From: Chaenocephalus aceratus
Taxonomy: Eukaryota; Chordata; Actinopteri; Perciformes; Channichthyidae
Assembly (NCBI GenBank): GCA_023974075.1
Contig: CM043800.1
Location: 36,355,211-36,419,210 of the forward strand
Reading direction: 5' to 3'
Length of the DNA stretch: 64,000 nt
Shown here: in pieces, positions 46,692 to 59,690 of the stretch
Layout: every line of letters starts with the position of its first letter
Numbering within the stretch: the stretch's first letter is position 1
Position numbers and translations under genes: made by a program
Notes under the pieces: model-generated
What the model was told of the DNA's origin: nothing
The model's input: the letters and a program-made list of their open reading frames with translations, nothing else
Databases searched by the model: none

Positions 46692-48965
46692 TGTCAGCAG
46701 TAGAATGTAGCTATGTACATTTCTTCAAGGACAGTACAACGTTGAGGTGGTTAACCAGAGTATTTCCATCATTTGTTAATTTTATATACTTGTACTGCAA
46801 TACATTTCGGAAATAAATATTGTACTTCTTGGTCTGCTACATTTATTTGACAAGATAACAAGTTTTATTGCAGATTTTGATTGGTAATAATTGCAATTTA
46901 ATTCAACTAATAACTTATTCATAGTATCAGGAATTAGCTGCAACATTAAAGCTATGAAGGCAATAATATATTCATAATTTAAATCCAGTATTTGCATACA
47001 TACTTTACCGAAATGTGCTATTTTAATACAAGGTCTTTTACTTAAATCAAAGTATAATTAAACTGTCGTATTACTACTTTTACTTAAGAAAAGCATTTCA
47101 ATTCTTCTTTCACCGCATGTGTGTCCGTGTGTGGATGTTGCCGCTGTGTGTAGCAAAGGGGAGACAGACACACACTGTATGAAAAGGATTAGCACACTAT
47201 TATGGAGGAGCTGTCACACGCCTATAAAACCAAAACACATTTCCCCTCCATTCCCTTTAAACGATGTTGCTTAATCTCTGCACAGATCCGCCTCAGAAAG
47301 ACTTACGGGGTGTTACTGATTACCCTAATGCTTTTAGATGAACCCTATATGTTGACATGCATTCAGTTATAAAGAAAAACAACGTACAGCGCACAGCGTT
47401 GAAGGAAAGTCAGTTGAAAGTGTGCTTTTCATCCTGAGTTATGAGGGGGAGGGTTGGCGGGTTATTCATAACCAGAAGCCTGCCAGACTGGAGGCTATCA
47501 AACCGCACTGAGTGTATTAGCAGTTCACCAGGCAGGGTTTCTAATCACACTGCCCGGGCGTATGTGCTGCTTCATATGTTCAGCCTTGGGGGAGCACTGG
47601 GTTAATATTCCAAGTGCCTATAGATGAGTTATTATTAGGAGGGGAAGAGGAGGGAGACGTGTGTAATGTACGCGGTAATAGATGTTATCATCACTTTGTT
47701 TCCGGTCAAAATGGAAAACCTATCCTGAGAAAGAGACAGGGCAATGAATCTGTGGAGGTTAATGTTTAGCTTCATAAATGAACTGACAAAAATAGTGTCA
47801 TTAAGCAGTCGACAACATAATTGGTAGGTTATATGCGAAACTCGGCAATGAGCGGTACAATATAGGATCTCAGATTTTCTTTGTAATTAGGGACTCCATG
47901 CTTTTTCCTCAGAGCACGCACGGTCACCCAACGACGAGGGGACAAGATGATCAATACTAGCGGATAAACTCGCAGCACTTCTCGATGCATTAACTGAACT
48001 CAGCCACAGTTATTTTCCTCCACATGGCCTCTTGGTCTCTAATGAGCCTCACACCTTGAGCTGTGCCTCGCTCGAAAGAAAACACTGATCATGTTTATTC
48101 ATGACATGCCAATATGTGCCACTTCAAAGATTGTCCGGTTGGCACTTTCATGAGAGTTGCTCTCCTCCCCTCGTCCTGAGTTACAGTAGCTCTCCTTTGG
48201 CCCAGCCTGCTGCACCTGTCTCCCTGCCAGAACTCTGGCTGTATGTACCGTAAAGCTTTCATACAGATGAACACAGCAGCTGCCGGGCACACACACACGT
48301 GCACACACACACACACACACGCACGCACACACGCAGACATCAGTTTGCTCTGAGATTTTGGCTTCTGATCAGAGCAAAACAAAACACGGCTGTTCAGGGC
48401 TTGCGTGTTTGTTTGATTCCTGTCTTTCTTTTTTGTCAATTGTTCTCGCTAAACACACTCCTCATTTTTCTCTCGTGTCACTTTTGATTGTTTTCCTTCC
48501 ATCCTCAATTTTCCCTCCGCTGTAATTGTATGTTCCCGTGAGAAAGCAGGAGGAGGTGATCGGAGGTGGAGGGAGAGGGGAGGATAGGGAGGGAGAACGT
48601 CTGCCCGCCCCCCATTCCTTCCTTACTGACGGCTAATCGATGTGTTTGGGTTCGCCCCTGTGGCTGCGGCCCAAGCGCCTTGAAAGGTGAGCCCAAAAGA
48701 GCTTTTGCCTTCCTCCATGAGAGCCCGAAGAAAACCAGCCACAACTAAACCTTGCAGATTAACTAGCTGCTGGAGGACTTTACACCTTTCTGCTGAGCTA
48801 TCACTTCCTATCTCCTCTCATCCCCCCACACTTCCTCCCCCCTGCCTCCAACATCCCCTCACTACAGAAGCCTCGGAGGACACGGTTGTACACACACACT
48901 ACCATTCATTAGCATATTTTCTCTTTAACTTATTATTGTACGACAGTGTTTTAATATCAAAGCCC
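46692..48965. other. Low-repeat non-coding DNA
   Basis: Short CA tract at 48288-48334. Nothing else recognised. Confidence 0.4.
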
Positions 48966-51035
48966 TGGGGCCTATACTACGAAGCTGGTTCAACCTAACC
49001 TGGATATGTTTGAGTTAGCCGGTTGGCCTGATCCAAAACATACGCGCTCTCGCTAAGCTGTACTACGACGCGGGTTATCAAGTGGATCGCTCAAGCCAGC
49101 CGTGTCCTATCTAGTTAGGTGCGCGTTCACATGAAAGGGGTGGTATTTGGAGCATTCGACCAATCACAAACATGGAGAAGCGTACTGACAGCGCAGCGTC
49201 ATACTTCCTGAATGAAAAGTCAACTTTAATATTAGACATATGAAGAAGTTAAACTTTAAACATCCATGACTTAAACACTTGATCCAGGATCAAAGCCACA
49301 TAGCTGCACCTGCAAGGTGAATACAGCTGGCAACAGAACAAGTGTTTGAATGCGGACATTAACAGGTTTATGATATCACTGCCCGTCTAAAACACGATCT
49401 GACTTTCATTACATTTGACTCGAGTGTTTCGTCAACTTAATGTATTGTTAAAATAATACTTCTGCATACAGTATGTGACACTGTGAGTGTTGCACGGCCA
49501 GATACGGCTCAGCTGACTCAGATAAGGAGATATGATACATTATGAAGTGATATGCCGCGGACTGTACTTAATGTTACTCTGATCCGGTTACTTATGTTGT
49601 GGCAGATATTTAAGTAAGCTTTCTTAACGCTAATGTTATAACAGTCAGATTGCTCTGGAGATGGAGGTGATATTCTATTAATGTTCACGTTCACACAGTC
49701 GGTGATTTTTGACGGCCGTCTTTCCTGCAACGGCAGCTTTTTCTGTATTTCCTTTCTCCTGTAATATGACTTGATCGCTTTAAAACTCTGCACACTGAGC
49801 TCTGATTGGTCAGCAGGCGGTGCTTTCACTGAGTTGAGCTCTTAGCCTGCAACCTAACCTGCTCCGGAGCAGGGGGGTATACTACGAAGCAGGATTTTCG
49901 TTTAGCAAGATAACTTCTGGGATTTCCGGTACTACGAAGCTGGTTCACTTTTTAGCGGGCTAGATCTCCATGGAGATTTATCCTGGAACCTAGTCTGTGC
50001 TCCGAAGCAGGATAGGTTCCAGGATAAGAGATCAACTCAGCGAAAGCGCCACGCCTGCTGACCAATCAGAGCTCAGTGTGCGGAGGAAATACAGTTTAAA
50101 CTGCCGTTGCAGGAAAGACTGCCGGCCAAAATCACTGACTGTGTGAACGTGAAAATGAATAGAATATCACCTCCATCTTCAGAGCAGTCTGAGTGTTATA
50201 ACATTAGCGTTAACAAAGCTTAATTAAATATCTGCCACAACAGAAGTAACCGGATCAAAGTAACATTACATAGCCTACAGTCCGCGGCACTGTGAGTGCA
50301 GACGTCAATGTGTCCCATTATCACATCATATCACATGCATCATAATGATAATCGATAATGTATCATTTCCTTATCTGAGTCAGCTTATTGAGCCGTATCT
50401 GGCCGTGCAACGCTTACAGTGTCACATACTGTATGCAGAAGTAATTCATGTCAGATCCACTCGTGTCTTGGACGGCCGGGGCAGTGATATCATAAACCTG
50501 TTAATTCAAACACTTGTTCTGTCACCAGCTGTATTCACCTTGCAGGTGCAGCTATGTGGCTTTGATCCTGGATCAAGTGTTTAAGTCATGGATGTTTAAA
50601 GTTTAACTTCTTCATTTTTGACTAGTATTAAAGTTCACTTTTCATTCAGGAAGTATGACGCTGCGCTGTCAGTACGCTTCTCCGTGTTTGTGATTGGTCG
50701 AATGCTCCAGATACCACCCCTTTCATGTGAACGCGCACCTAACTAGATAGGACACGGCTGGCTTGAGCGAAAGAGTTGATAGCCAGCGTTGTAGGACAGT
50801 TTAGCGAGAGCGGCTTTGTTTTGGATTAAGTCAACCGGATAACTCAAAACATATCCAGGATAGGTTGAACTAGATTCGTAGTATACCCCCCTGGTCCCGA
50901 ACAGGTTAGCCGCTAAGCATAAGTTACCATGGAGATCTAGCCCGCTAAAAAGAGAACTAGCTTCGTAGGACCGGAAAGCCGGAGTTTTCCCTGCATTTAG
51001 CCGGCTAAGCGGAAAACCTGCTTCGTAGTATACGA
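48966..51035. mobile_element. Old fold-back structure: two inverted copies of a TATACTACGAAGC element
   Basis: 48966-49850 is reverse-complementary to about 50020-50892 (paired coordinates sum to about 99858-99871). Examples are CTGATTGGTCAGCAG at 49802 against CTGCTGACCAATCAG at 50055, and TATACTACGAAG at 48973 against TTCGTAGTATA at 50875. The divergence is much greater than in the 20-kb palindrome. Extra inverted ends with the same GGTATACTACGAAGC / GCTTCGTAGTATA words lie at 49867-49998 and 50892-51035. This fits two neighbouring copies in opposite orientation or one inside another. No coding capacity was found. Confidence 0.7.
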
Positions 51036-52440
51036 AGTGGAGTAAATCAGGTTGCTGTTGTAATGGAACGGTCCTTTGGGAAAGAGTCCTATGTTTCACA
51101 GCCACACTGAGTGAGATGGATGCATGGCAGCAATACAGATGATGGACCACAGGTACCACACACACACATGCAGACAATCACACACATTCAGACCTCCGAA
51201 CTGTACATTGATCTCGCGGCAGCATGGGCTCGACAGGCATGATTGCCGAATGAAAACAAAGGCCCCATGTATTGTTGACACACACCATCAGTCAAAGATA
51301 GCCTGCGGTCACAATGATTACCTGCTCTATGTAAATCCATTGAGCAATAGGGCGGGTTATCCCCTTATGAGGCGCCGCTGTTATTATCGTGGACAGGATA
51401 TCACAGGGAAGTGCCACCGGCAAACCGCTTGCGACTGATTATGTCCCATTGAGACTGGTTGGCGAAATTGGAAAATGGTGATATCAGGGCTGGGGTTACA
51501 CAAATCTTCAGGCAGTGAAGTAACAGTGGTGCGTTTTGTCCTCATCTGTCAGTGTAGGCAAAGGTCTGACATTGTCGGGTAAACAATGAATCTTCACTGG
51601 GGAAACATAAGGCGGCTAATCAGCTACCTGGGATCTAGTTGGATTTTCACCAGGATATACGTGAATTACAAGCCCAACTTCTTTGTCTTAATTATTATGC
51701 AGATTATTCCTAACTGTCCCATTAAATCTGCCGTATGTCAAGGGGAAGGGGTTGCTAGTTATTCTGAGACAATTTCATTATCACCTAACTCTGCAGGTCT
51801 CCTCAACTCAGCGTTTGAGCATGTTTTATCATTGTTTTGGCTTTACTGCTTTGGTTTACTCCCCATCAGTGTGGTTTCTAAATCAAGTAATACATAATAT
51901 ATACAATTACACCGTACTGTATGCAGGTTGATAAAGATTATAGATGATCTTAGAGAAAAGAACAATCTGCTAGTTTGCTATATCATCGTTCTGAAGAGAT
52001 CGCATGTCAGTTTTCGTGTTTAGAGCTTGTTTGATGACATTAATAAAACCAAGTCAATAAAACATGTGATATATAATACCTCCAATCTATTCCAAATCCA
52101 CAAACAGCTACCCAACGCTTAACAATTTGAATCTAACAAATTTAAAGTAAGACACATAATATGTTGCGTCCTGAATGATCCTTTAGCTTTCTTATATTAT
52201 TTTTGCAGTGTCTTTTTGTTGTGGTGATGCTGCTATGTTGGTAAAATGTTGCTGCCGCATGCAGCAGGCATGGGACAAATAATGCAACAATCAATTACAA
52301 TGTCCAGACGTTTACCTTTGCTGTTTTCTGCTCGATTTATTGCCCACACGTTGGCAACGTTTTCTGCACCCATGTAACATAATCAAAGACCCAGTTAGGC
52401 AGACTAACCAAAGCTAAGCCACCGCTAAGCTACCTGCAGA
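51036..52440. other. Unassigned non-coding DNA
   Basis: Nothing recognised. Confidence 0.4.
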
Positions 52441-53360
52441 TGCCATGTAAGTAAGTAAGTAAGTAAAACTTTATTTATATAGCAGCCCTTCTCAACACGG
52501 ATGTGCAAAGTGCTTTACAGACAGAACACAATACAACTATAAAATGTAGAATAAAAGGCATAAAACACAGCGAGTAAAAGATAGGATAAAACACCAATGT
52601 AGGACAGCTACAAACTCACCTCCTCCGACGCCCCAAAAGCCTGTCGGAAAAGGTGAGTCTTTAGCTGCCCCTTCAAAATCTCCACTGAGATAGTGGGTGT
52701 TTCTCAATGTCAAGGAAGGCTGCTCCAGAGCCACTATTTCAAGGACGCTACGTCATCGAGTCCCGCCGAAGGACTGTTCCAATGTCCAGGCTCCTTGGAA
52801 TTCTACCGAGCCCGGCGTCCTTTGTAGCGAGACATTTCGAGGCTGCACATGTGTATCCTCCGCGGTCTTAAAATCCCCACAATGCTTTGCGCACGGACCA
52901 ATTTCCCAAAATCTGTGGCGGAAAATGTAAGGCGGGGCCTCTCATATGACGCACGCCTGCACACTTGCTCGCCTGTTCCACTCTTCGTTTTCCGAATGCC
53001 AGGAAGGATTCTTGCCTAGCTTCTGAAGGAAGTGACTCGAAAGACATGTCCTACCAAGGAAGCGTCCTCGACATTGAGAAACACCCAGAGGCTCTCAGTT
53101 TCTGGGGGAGTTCATTCCATAGCCTTGGGGCCACCGCCTCAAAGGCACGGTCCCCCTTAGTTTTTAACCTGGTTCGGGGCACCCTTAAGAGGCCTTGCTC
53201 GGAGGACCTCAGGGCCCGGGTTGTCCTGTGAGGGTGGATACGGTTGTGAATGCAGGCTTGGCCATGGACAGCTCTATATGTGAAAACTAGGACCTTAAAT
53301 TGGGTTCTGAGATGGACACAGCCAAGAGCACGGTCAAAAACGTTATGCCTTGGGTGCATT
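52441..53360 (-). mobile_element. 5'-truncated non-LTR retrotransposon, minus strand, split by a MITE
   Basis: A (GTAA)n tail at about 52448-52467 and the TTTATTTATATAGC UTR form the 3' end. On the minus strand RALRSSEQGLLRVPRTRLK and RAFEAVAPRLWNELPQKLRA are the ORF2 C-terminus, continuing beyond the MITE as ISVEILKGQLKTHLFRQAF. Confidence 0.75.
52695..53086. mobile_element. MITE inside the retrotransposon
   Basis: GGGTGTTTCTCAATGTC at the left end pairs with GACATTGAGAAACACCC at the right end, broken by one mismatch further in (AAGGA against TCCT). It splits the retrotransposon frame cleanly between the codons for ...LRAS and ...ISVE. No clear duplication. Confidence 0.75.
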
Positions 53361-54055
53361 ACTCTTCCTGTAATAATGCAATCCCATTAGAGGTCACTGC
53401 CATCCAGCGCACACAACGCTGAGGCAGACTGCAGGTGCTAATAGGCTGCTATCACCTGCGTGGATCTGCTCTCTCAGCCTGTTTTACCTTCAGATCAAAG
53501 ACTGTCTCTCGAGCAATCTGAAATCTTTTGTGCCTCTCAGCATGATAGTAACACAATACATGGACCATGAACACGGCAGAACGCACACATGAAGCCCCCC
53601 CCCCCCACAGGATTCATCATAAATCAACTTCACAGGAATTATAAAAACACACACACAGGCAGCACAATACAGCTCCTGACAGATCTCTCACACAGATGGA
53701 AAAGATGCCTATGGAACATTTATGTTACACAGCATGGTACGCACACAGGCTACATCAGATGGCCATATACAGTATTAAGTACAGTATGCCTATGCTCACA
53801 ACAAGCTCATCGTCATCTCCTTGTGTAAAAAGGCAGTTAATCATGCCCACTATAAGCATTTTATTTTTATGGGACTACAACATTTCTGGGTTCGATGAAA
53901 GTGAAAAATCACAGCAGCACTTGGAGCTTCAGAGGAAAGCCCGAGATAAATTACTCGAGCTTGAGACTTTGATTCCTGAGCTAGAGAACAGCTCAGGAGG
54001 ACTTGAAATAAAGACTGGTCAAACAACGCTGAGGATTACATGAAGTAACACTCGA
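53361..54055. other. Unassigned non-coding DNA
   Basis: Nothing recognised. Confidence 0.4.
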
Positions 54056-54269
54056 GCGGCGACCAGAGTTGGGTGTAATAATATTACATTTGTCGGTAAC
54101 GGAGTAATGTTGCGCATTACTGTTATAGATTCAGCAATCCCACTGCAGTTACTAACATTGCGCGAAAACATTACTAGATTCTCCCTTTGACAGTGTCAGG
54201 GACCAAGCAGTAAGACAACAGGGCACAGGGTGGTTTAAGTAAACTAGGGTTTTTATTTACCCAAAAATC

Positions 54270-55220
54270 CACGACACTAGTGATGTTACGTATTGCGCCG
54301 AGGCTTCGGAGCGTGTGTCGAGTAATCCCCGAGGCTTTTTGTGAAGCATGTATCGAGGCTTGTATCGTTTTGGGCCAGTGACGTCATCGATGACAAACGA
54401 AGCCTCGCTGCCTGTCGATACCACGTGACTGCTTCACGAAGCGATTCAGATCGGTTGAACCGTTGAACCACAACGCTCATAATACTCATGGATGTATAAC
54501 AAGAACCATATTACCCCTCCTGTACCCGGCGGGCCCGGGGACACGATGGATTAAGAGAGCTCAGACCCTCACTTATATAGAGGTCGGAACATGTCATAAT
54601 AAATAGATACAAGCATAAATAAATGTAGGAATAAAAACATCAATAAATACAGGAATACATATGTTGCAGTTTTTTCCGGGCGCTTTAGTGTGTGCTGTGG
54701 CTCAGCTGGAAAGCAGTTGACTCAGTGACCGCAGGGTTCCTGGTTCAACGACTGAACAATACGTCTTTTTTGTTGTTTATAAAAGCTACAGCTAAATGAG
54801 ATAATGTAGTTAATAAATGTATTCTTTGATATGGTTTAGCCTTTCTCAGGCTACAACATGGTTAAGTTTATGAATATTATTAATGAATACAAATCCCTCT
54901 TTGCAATGTTTACCAGCCTCCTTAGGCTTTTCAATCACAATCATTAAACTGGAATAAATACAATATTGTTAACATGAAAATATGATTTAATGTTGGTTGT
55001 TTAGAGGTATTCTAAGGCTTTACTCAATGGGAACTCGGTATGAGATAGAGTACACTGTTGAGATGTCCAATCTGCCTGTTTTACACACTTTGACCAGCAG
55101 GGGGTTTGTGTTCAGATGAAGCCCATGATGAAGCCTCATGAGATGAACCCTTTTGCGAACCAATTGGCTGGAAAGCTTCAAAGCTTCATAAGGCTTCATC
55201 TCGCCATCACTACACGACAT
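54270..55220. mobile_element. Nested hAT-like element with TAGTGATG ends
   Basis: It starts TAGTGATG at 54278 and ends CATCACTA at 55212. The 8-bp flanks CACGACAC and CACGACAT match at seven of eight positions. A short tRNA-like segment (GGCTCAGCTGG ... GGTTCAACGAC) lies at about 54698-54755. No transposase frame. Confidence 0.65.
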
Positions 55221-55639
55221 ATCATATAATAACAAGGCCTATAAAAGAGGTCAACAGCAACTACCTCAAAGAAACATAACAGGTGTTAACTCAACAAAAC
55301 GGACCTGCTCCAATGAAAAACCAAGGAACCTATATAGTGGCTTGGCCAAACCAAGTTGAACCCCAGGGATAAGTAATAGTCACACCATACAAAGGACACT
55401 GACAAAACCCAAATCCCCCCTTTGACATGGAAGCAGGTGGTTTGTCCCAATCTGTCCCAATTGGCTCCTTGCAGTATTTATGAGTCCTCAGCGCTCGGCC
55501 ACACCCTTGCTGAACCAGGAAGTAAACCTCCCCAATGGACATGGTAACATTTAGAGCAAATGTGTGGTGTTAATTGGCATGTTGTATTGTAGCTGCACTG
55601 GAGCAAAACTACTGAAGACGAGGATGCAGTGTAGTTGGT

Positions 55640-56449
55640 TTACCCTGTGTGGCTGTGTTACTACATTATTCAGAAGTTTACAGTTTGCATTCACTGCCAT
55701 GTTGAAACTTCCCGATGCTGTTATGGTTAAACCGAGGTAGGTATAACTCATACTATGTTCGATGATATGATTATTTATGGTAAACTGGTATTTGTTCTCC
55801 TGACATCTGGGGCGTTTTGGGAAAACCATGACATTAGTTTTCTTCATATTGACTGCCAGGGCCCAGTTCTTACAGTACTGGTCGACTATGTCCAGCTGCT
55901 GTTGGAGTCCTTGTTCAGTAGGAGACAGCAGAACAAGGTCATCAGCATAAAGCAGACACTTCACCTCTCTCTAGGAGGCAGAGGCCAGGAGCAGCACAGT
56001 GATCCAACTGAACAGCAAGTTCATTTATATATATATTAAATAAAGTGGGACTTAAATTGCAACCCTGACGAACACCTCTTCTCTGGGTGAAGAATTCAGT
56101 TTGTTTGTCTCCAATTTTAACAGCACACTTATTCTCTAAATACATTGATTTAACCAGATCGTACAGGTTTGCCCCCTATACCACGATGTAGAAGTCTATA
56201 ATGGAGCCCTTCGTGCCAAATAGAGTCGAAAGCTTTTTTGAAATCAATGAAACAAGTGAATATCTTACCATTGTATGTTTGGTGTACATGATTGTTAACT
56301 AAAGTGTGAAGGGTATACACATGGTCGGTGGTGCGGTGTTTTGGAAGGAAGCCAATTTGATTTTTACTCAATATGGATTGTTGGTTAAGGAAATCTTGTA
56401 TTCTTTTATTTAGAATGCTACGGAATAATTCTCTCTCTCTCTCTTCCAT
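55640..56449 (-). pseudogene. Non-LTR retrotransposon reverse transcriptase fragment
   Basis: Three minus-strand frames join end to end with two frameshifts (near 56150-56165 and 55945-55965). They give SKNQIGFLPKHRTTDHVYTL, IDFKKAFDSIWHEGLHY, then RRGVRQGCNLSPTLFNIYIN, then LLYADDLVLLSPTEQGLQQQ. These are the consecutive fingers and palm motifs of a non-LTR reverse transcriptase, including the catalytic YADD box and the preceding Asp in FIDFKKAF. The protein is incomplete at both ends: endonuclease and C-terminal domain are absent. The Jockey/L2/CR1 group is likely, with no exact clade. The frameshifts make it inactive. Confidence 0.8.
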
Positions 56450-56697
56450 GTGTCCTCCTCTCTGTTGCTTTCTGTGTCATAGCCTCCTCTCTCTTTCTCT
56501 CTCTGTCTCTGTCTGTGAATGAGTGACCCGACACAACAGTAAATAATAAACATTTATAACTAGTTTAGCTAGTTCCAGGGGTAGATAAGATTGGTAAATG
56601 TGATAGGTCTAACTTTTAACATTTTAAATATTTCAAGTCACTAGAGGGATTTCCGCCGCAGGTTTGTATTTTCGTAACATTTGCGCGACTTGTCCGC

Positions 56698-56931
56698 ATG
56701 CAGCTGTCACAGGGGTTGAGACAGGAGACATCAACAGCTATAACTTCCGAGGGGTGGAGCAGGTATGCCCATTATTTTAAATTTTGTCAGAAGAAAAGAC
56801 AGGAATGTGACGGTAAGGGTGCACTGCTGCAAAACACAACAACATCAAACCTCTCCAAGCACCTGCAGAGGCAACAGGCTAACACCAAGCTAGTAGCTAA
56901 AGACCCCCAAACCCATAGTGATGTTGAGTGA
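56698..56931 (+). pseudogene. Degenerate BED-finger start of a hAT transposase
   Basis: Residues 22-60 read SRYAHYFKF ... ECDGKG ... NTTTSNLSKHLQRQQ. The aromatic pair, one Cys, the TTTSNL segment and the first His of a BED finger are visible. The second Cys is replaced (CDGKG), and the final His has become Gln. It ends at a stop soon after. It lies in the same orientation and position expected for the transposase of the enclosing 54064-58034 hAT. Confidence 0.6.
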
Positions 56932-56999
56932 GTGCCGACTCCGAACAAGCAGCAAAAACTAGAATTGTCATGCATATGTGTACACATGTAATAATAATA

Positions 57000-57900
57000 A
57001 TAATAATAGATTTAATTTGTTAGCGCTTTTACAGGTGCTTCCAAAGACGCTTTACAGATATAGTGAAGGGAAAAGAAAGAAAAGAACAACAACAAATAAA
57101 TATATAGTTTAAAGTTAAAGTCAATAATACACAACAACAATCACACATTAAAAGCCAGATTGAAGAGGTGAGTGTTTTGAAGGTGGTGAGGGTCAGTGCA
57201 GTCTCTGATGGGTTGGGGGAGTGAGTTCCAGAGGGAGGGGGCAGCGACGGAAGAAGGCTCTGTCCCCCAGGTCCCGTGCTTGGTGCGGGCGGGGATGGAT
57301 AGGAGGTTGGCTTCTGATGAGCGGAGGCAGCGGGAAGGGGTGTGGTGGTACAGCAGGTCTGTGAGGGTAAGGGGGGGGGGGCTGATTGTGGAGGGCTTTG
57401 TGAGTAATGAGGAGGACTTTGACAGTTGATTCTTTGACGGACGGGGAGCCAGTGGAGGTTCTGGAGGACGGGAGTGATGTGGTCTCGGGACGCGGGTGGG
57501 TGAGGAGGCGGGCAGCAGAGTTCTGGATATGTTGGAGTTTATTGAGGAGGTTGGATGGTATGCCGCGTACAGGATGCTATTGCAGTAGTCGAGTCGTGAA
57601 GCGATGAATGCATCGAATCAGGGTTTCAGCAGCAGAGGAGGAGAGTGATGGGCGGAGACGGGCAATGTTTTTGAGGTGGAAAAAGCCGGTCCTGGTGATG
57701 TGATTGATGTGGTGGTTGAATTTGATCTGACTGTCGAAGGATTGACTCCGAGGTTGCGGATGTGAGGGGGGGAGATCGCGTGTTGGCTGTCACTGGTTGA
57801 AGTGGAAATTCTGGATGTCTTTGATACGGGACGGGCGGCCGATGATGATGATGTCTGATTTGGCACTGTTCAGTTGGAGATAGTTTGTTTGCATCCATGC
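57000..57900 (-). mobile_element. Non-LTR retrotransposon 3' end nested in the hAT
   Basis: The minus-strand translation, with frameshifts, shows SQIKFNHHI, FHLKNIARLRPSLSSAAETL, QNSAARLLTHPR, LLITHKALHNQPPPL, SRCLRSSEANLLSIPART and SLWNSLPQPIRDCTD, the C-terminal region of a fish ORF2. The 3' UTR ends with an ATT/TAA repeat at about 56988-57010. Confidence 0.7.
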
Positions 57901-58042
57901 TTTTATTTCTGAGAGACAGTTGGTGAGAGTGGAGTGTGTTGTGGGGTAATACGTTTTAAGTTGTGGCTATAGGCTGTTGCTGAGTAACGCAAAAGTAATG
58001 TAAAGTAACGAGTAAAGTAACGACCCCACCTCTGGCGGCGAC

Positions 58043-58802
58043 AACAACATATTTTAAGTTGAACTGAGCCTCTTGGATGATGTTCTGCTATTGTTTAGCT
58101 TCTTGAGTGAAGCAGAAAAGCTTCGCCCTAAGAGGATGTCAAACCGTTTAAAGAGTTACTTTGCTTTGGCGCCGCAGTTTGACATTATGTAAACCTCCAT
58201 ATGAGCTTAATTACAGTCAACACTTCCCTTCCCTGTGCGTCTGAATTTACATCAGGTGACACACCGAAAAGGCAATGTTGCAGATAATATCGTACTATTT
58301 CCTGACATTTCTGTATATGTGGTTGCAGTAGGGGGGCAGCGCTGGGGGGTCATCGCAGCCAAGTTTTGTCTCCATTTAAAAAAAATCTTCCAGCTCCACA
58401 CGTCGTTGGTAATTAAAAGCCCATTAAACCACCATTGAGTTAATGAATTACGTCTGTTGTTATTGTTTTTTACTCAGTTGTCATGCCATCAGTCCATTTG
58501 GAGTATCGTGTTTCATTTAGCCATTTAAATATTCAGCCGTTTAAAATCAGGCAGGAGCCCATAATCAGCTGCTGCATCGCTGTGTGGACGCAGCAGAGCT
58601 GGAACCGACTCGCGTGTTAATATTTTTTGGAGCACATTACAGGCTCTTCACTCACAATCCAAAAATACAAGTGTTGTGGAGACAAAGAGACAACGGGTCA
58701 AAATGTGTCTCTGGTCTATATTTAAGAAGCAAGAAGCAGAGATGGCATAGCACTAAATGCATCCTTATGATGAGCAAAACTAGAGTACTATTTTTTACAG
58801 TT
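58043..58802. other. Unassigned non-coding DNA
   Basis: Nothing recognised. Confidence 0.4.
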
Positions 58803-59040
58803 CAACAAGGCAAGGCAAGTTTATTTATATAGCCCCTTTCAGCACCAGGCAATTCAAGGTGCTTTACAAAAATGAAAGACATTCAGACAAAGGCATTTGA
58901 AAACAGTAAAAGATAATAAAAGAAACATTAAAAGAAAAATGAAAAAAGTATGAAAGACATTAAGAAAATGGCATTTAAAATCAGTCATTAAAAAGAAAAG
59001 CTAATAAAATAAACATTAAAAGATAAAAGTTACGGTGCAG
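58803..59040 (-). mobile_element. Retrotransposon 3' tail, minus strand
   Basis: GGCAAGGCAAGTTTATTTAT followed by AGCACCAGGCAATTCAAGG is the inverse of the usual ...GCTATATAAATAAACTTGCC tail. A-rich 3' UTR repeats follow. Confidence 0.6.
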
Positions 59041-59690
59041 TCTAAGATATGAATAGTTCAATTATTTCGGTTCTTGATTTTTTATTTATTCACAGAACCT
59101 CCCTTTGGAAATCCGAACATTTCCGTCCCGATTGTTAATTTAGACTGATTGTTTTCACCATGTTATGCTCGCATGACATCCACAATCGGACCCTCAAGAT
59201 ATAAATAAATATTTCCTTTTTAAATATGATACTTCTTAGTTAAATTCTACACCCTGTATCGTTTAAATTCAATATCTACATGCTGCCACTAAAGCAGAAT
59301 ATGGAAAACAACAACATATCATATCATAAATATGACAACAACACAGAAATGTATATACATACAAGCAGTGTTTGAATTGTCTTTGGACCCAAGGAATAAT
59401 CATTTAAGAAATGCGCTAACCTGTATACTCTAACGGTAAAATACTCAGAACCAGCCCAGAGTTTAGTAACCTACATTTTAACATCTATAAATACAAATAC
59501 AAAATCTGCCACCTACTTCCTAAGAAAATATCAAAAGTGAACAGACTTCTGTCCCAACAGGATTTAGAAAAGATTGCCCATGTGTTTATCTTCAGTATAA
59601 ATAGTCTCCTCTATTACTACGAAGCTGTCTCTAAAAGGTCCTATAGGAGGGAGTCAAACTGTATTTCCATAACACATTAAACGCATGGTT
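59041..59690. other. Unassigned AT-rich DNA
   Basis: Nothing firmly recognised. Part may belong to the retrotransposon end that follows. Confidence 0.35.

Larger units (their letters stand above)
54056..58042 (+). mobile_element. 3.97-kb hAT element with perfect 8-bp target duplication and several nested insertions
   Basis: The element is 54064-58034, starting CAGAGTTGGGTG and ending CCCCACCTCTG. GCGGCGAC flanks it on both sides (54056-54063 and 58035-58042). It holds a degraded BED-finger transposase start (56698-56931), a second hAT (54278-55212), a reverse-transcriptase fragment (about 55640-56449) and another retrotransposon end (57000-57900). Confidence 0.85.

Noticed and set aside
52697..53231. 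Plus-strand frames over the 52.7-53.2 kb region
   Set aside because: They overlap a MITE and the antisense strand of a retrotransposon C-terminus.
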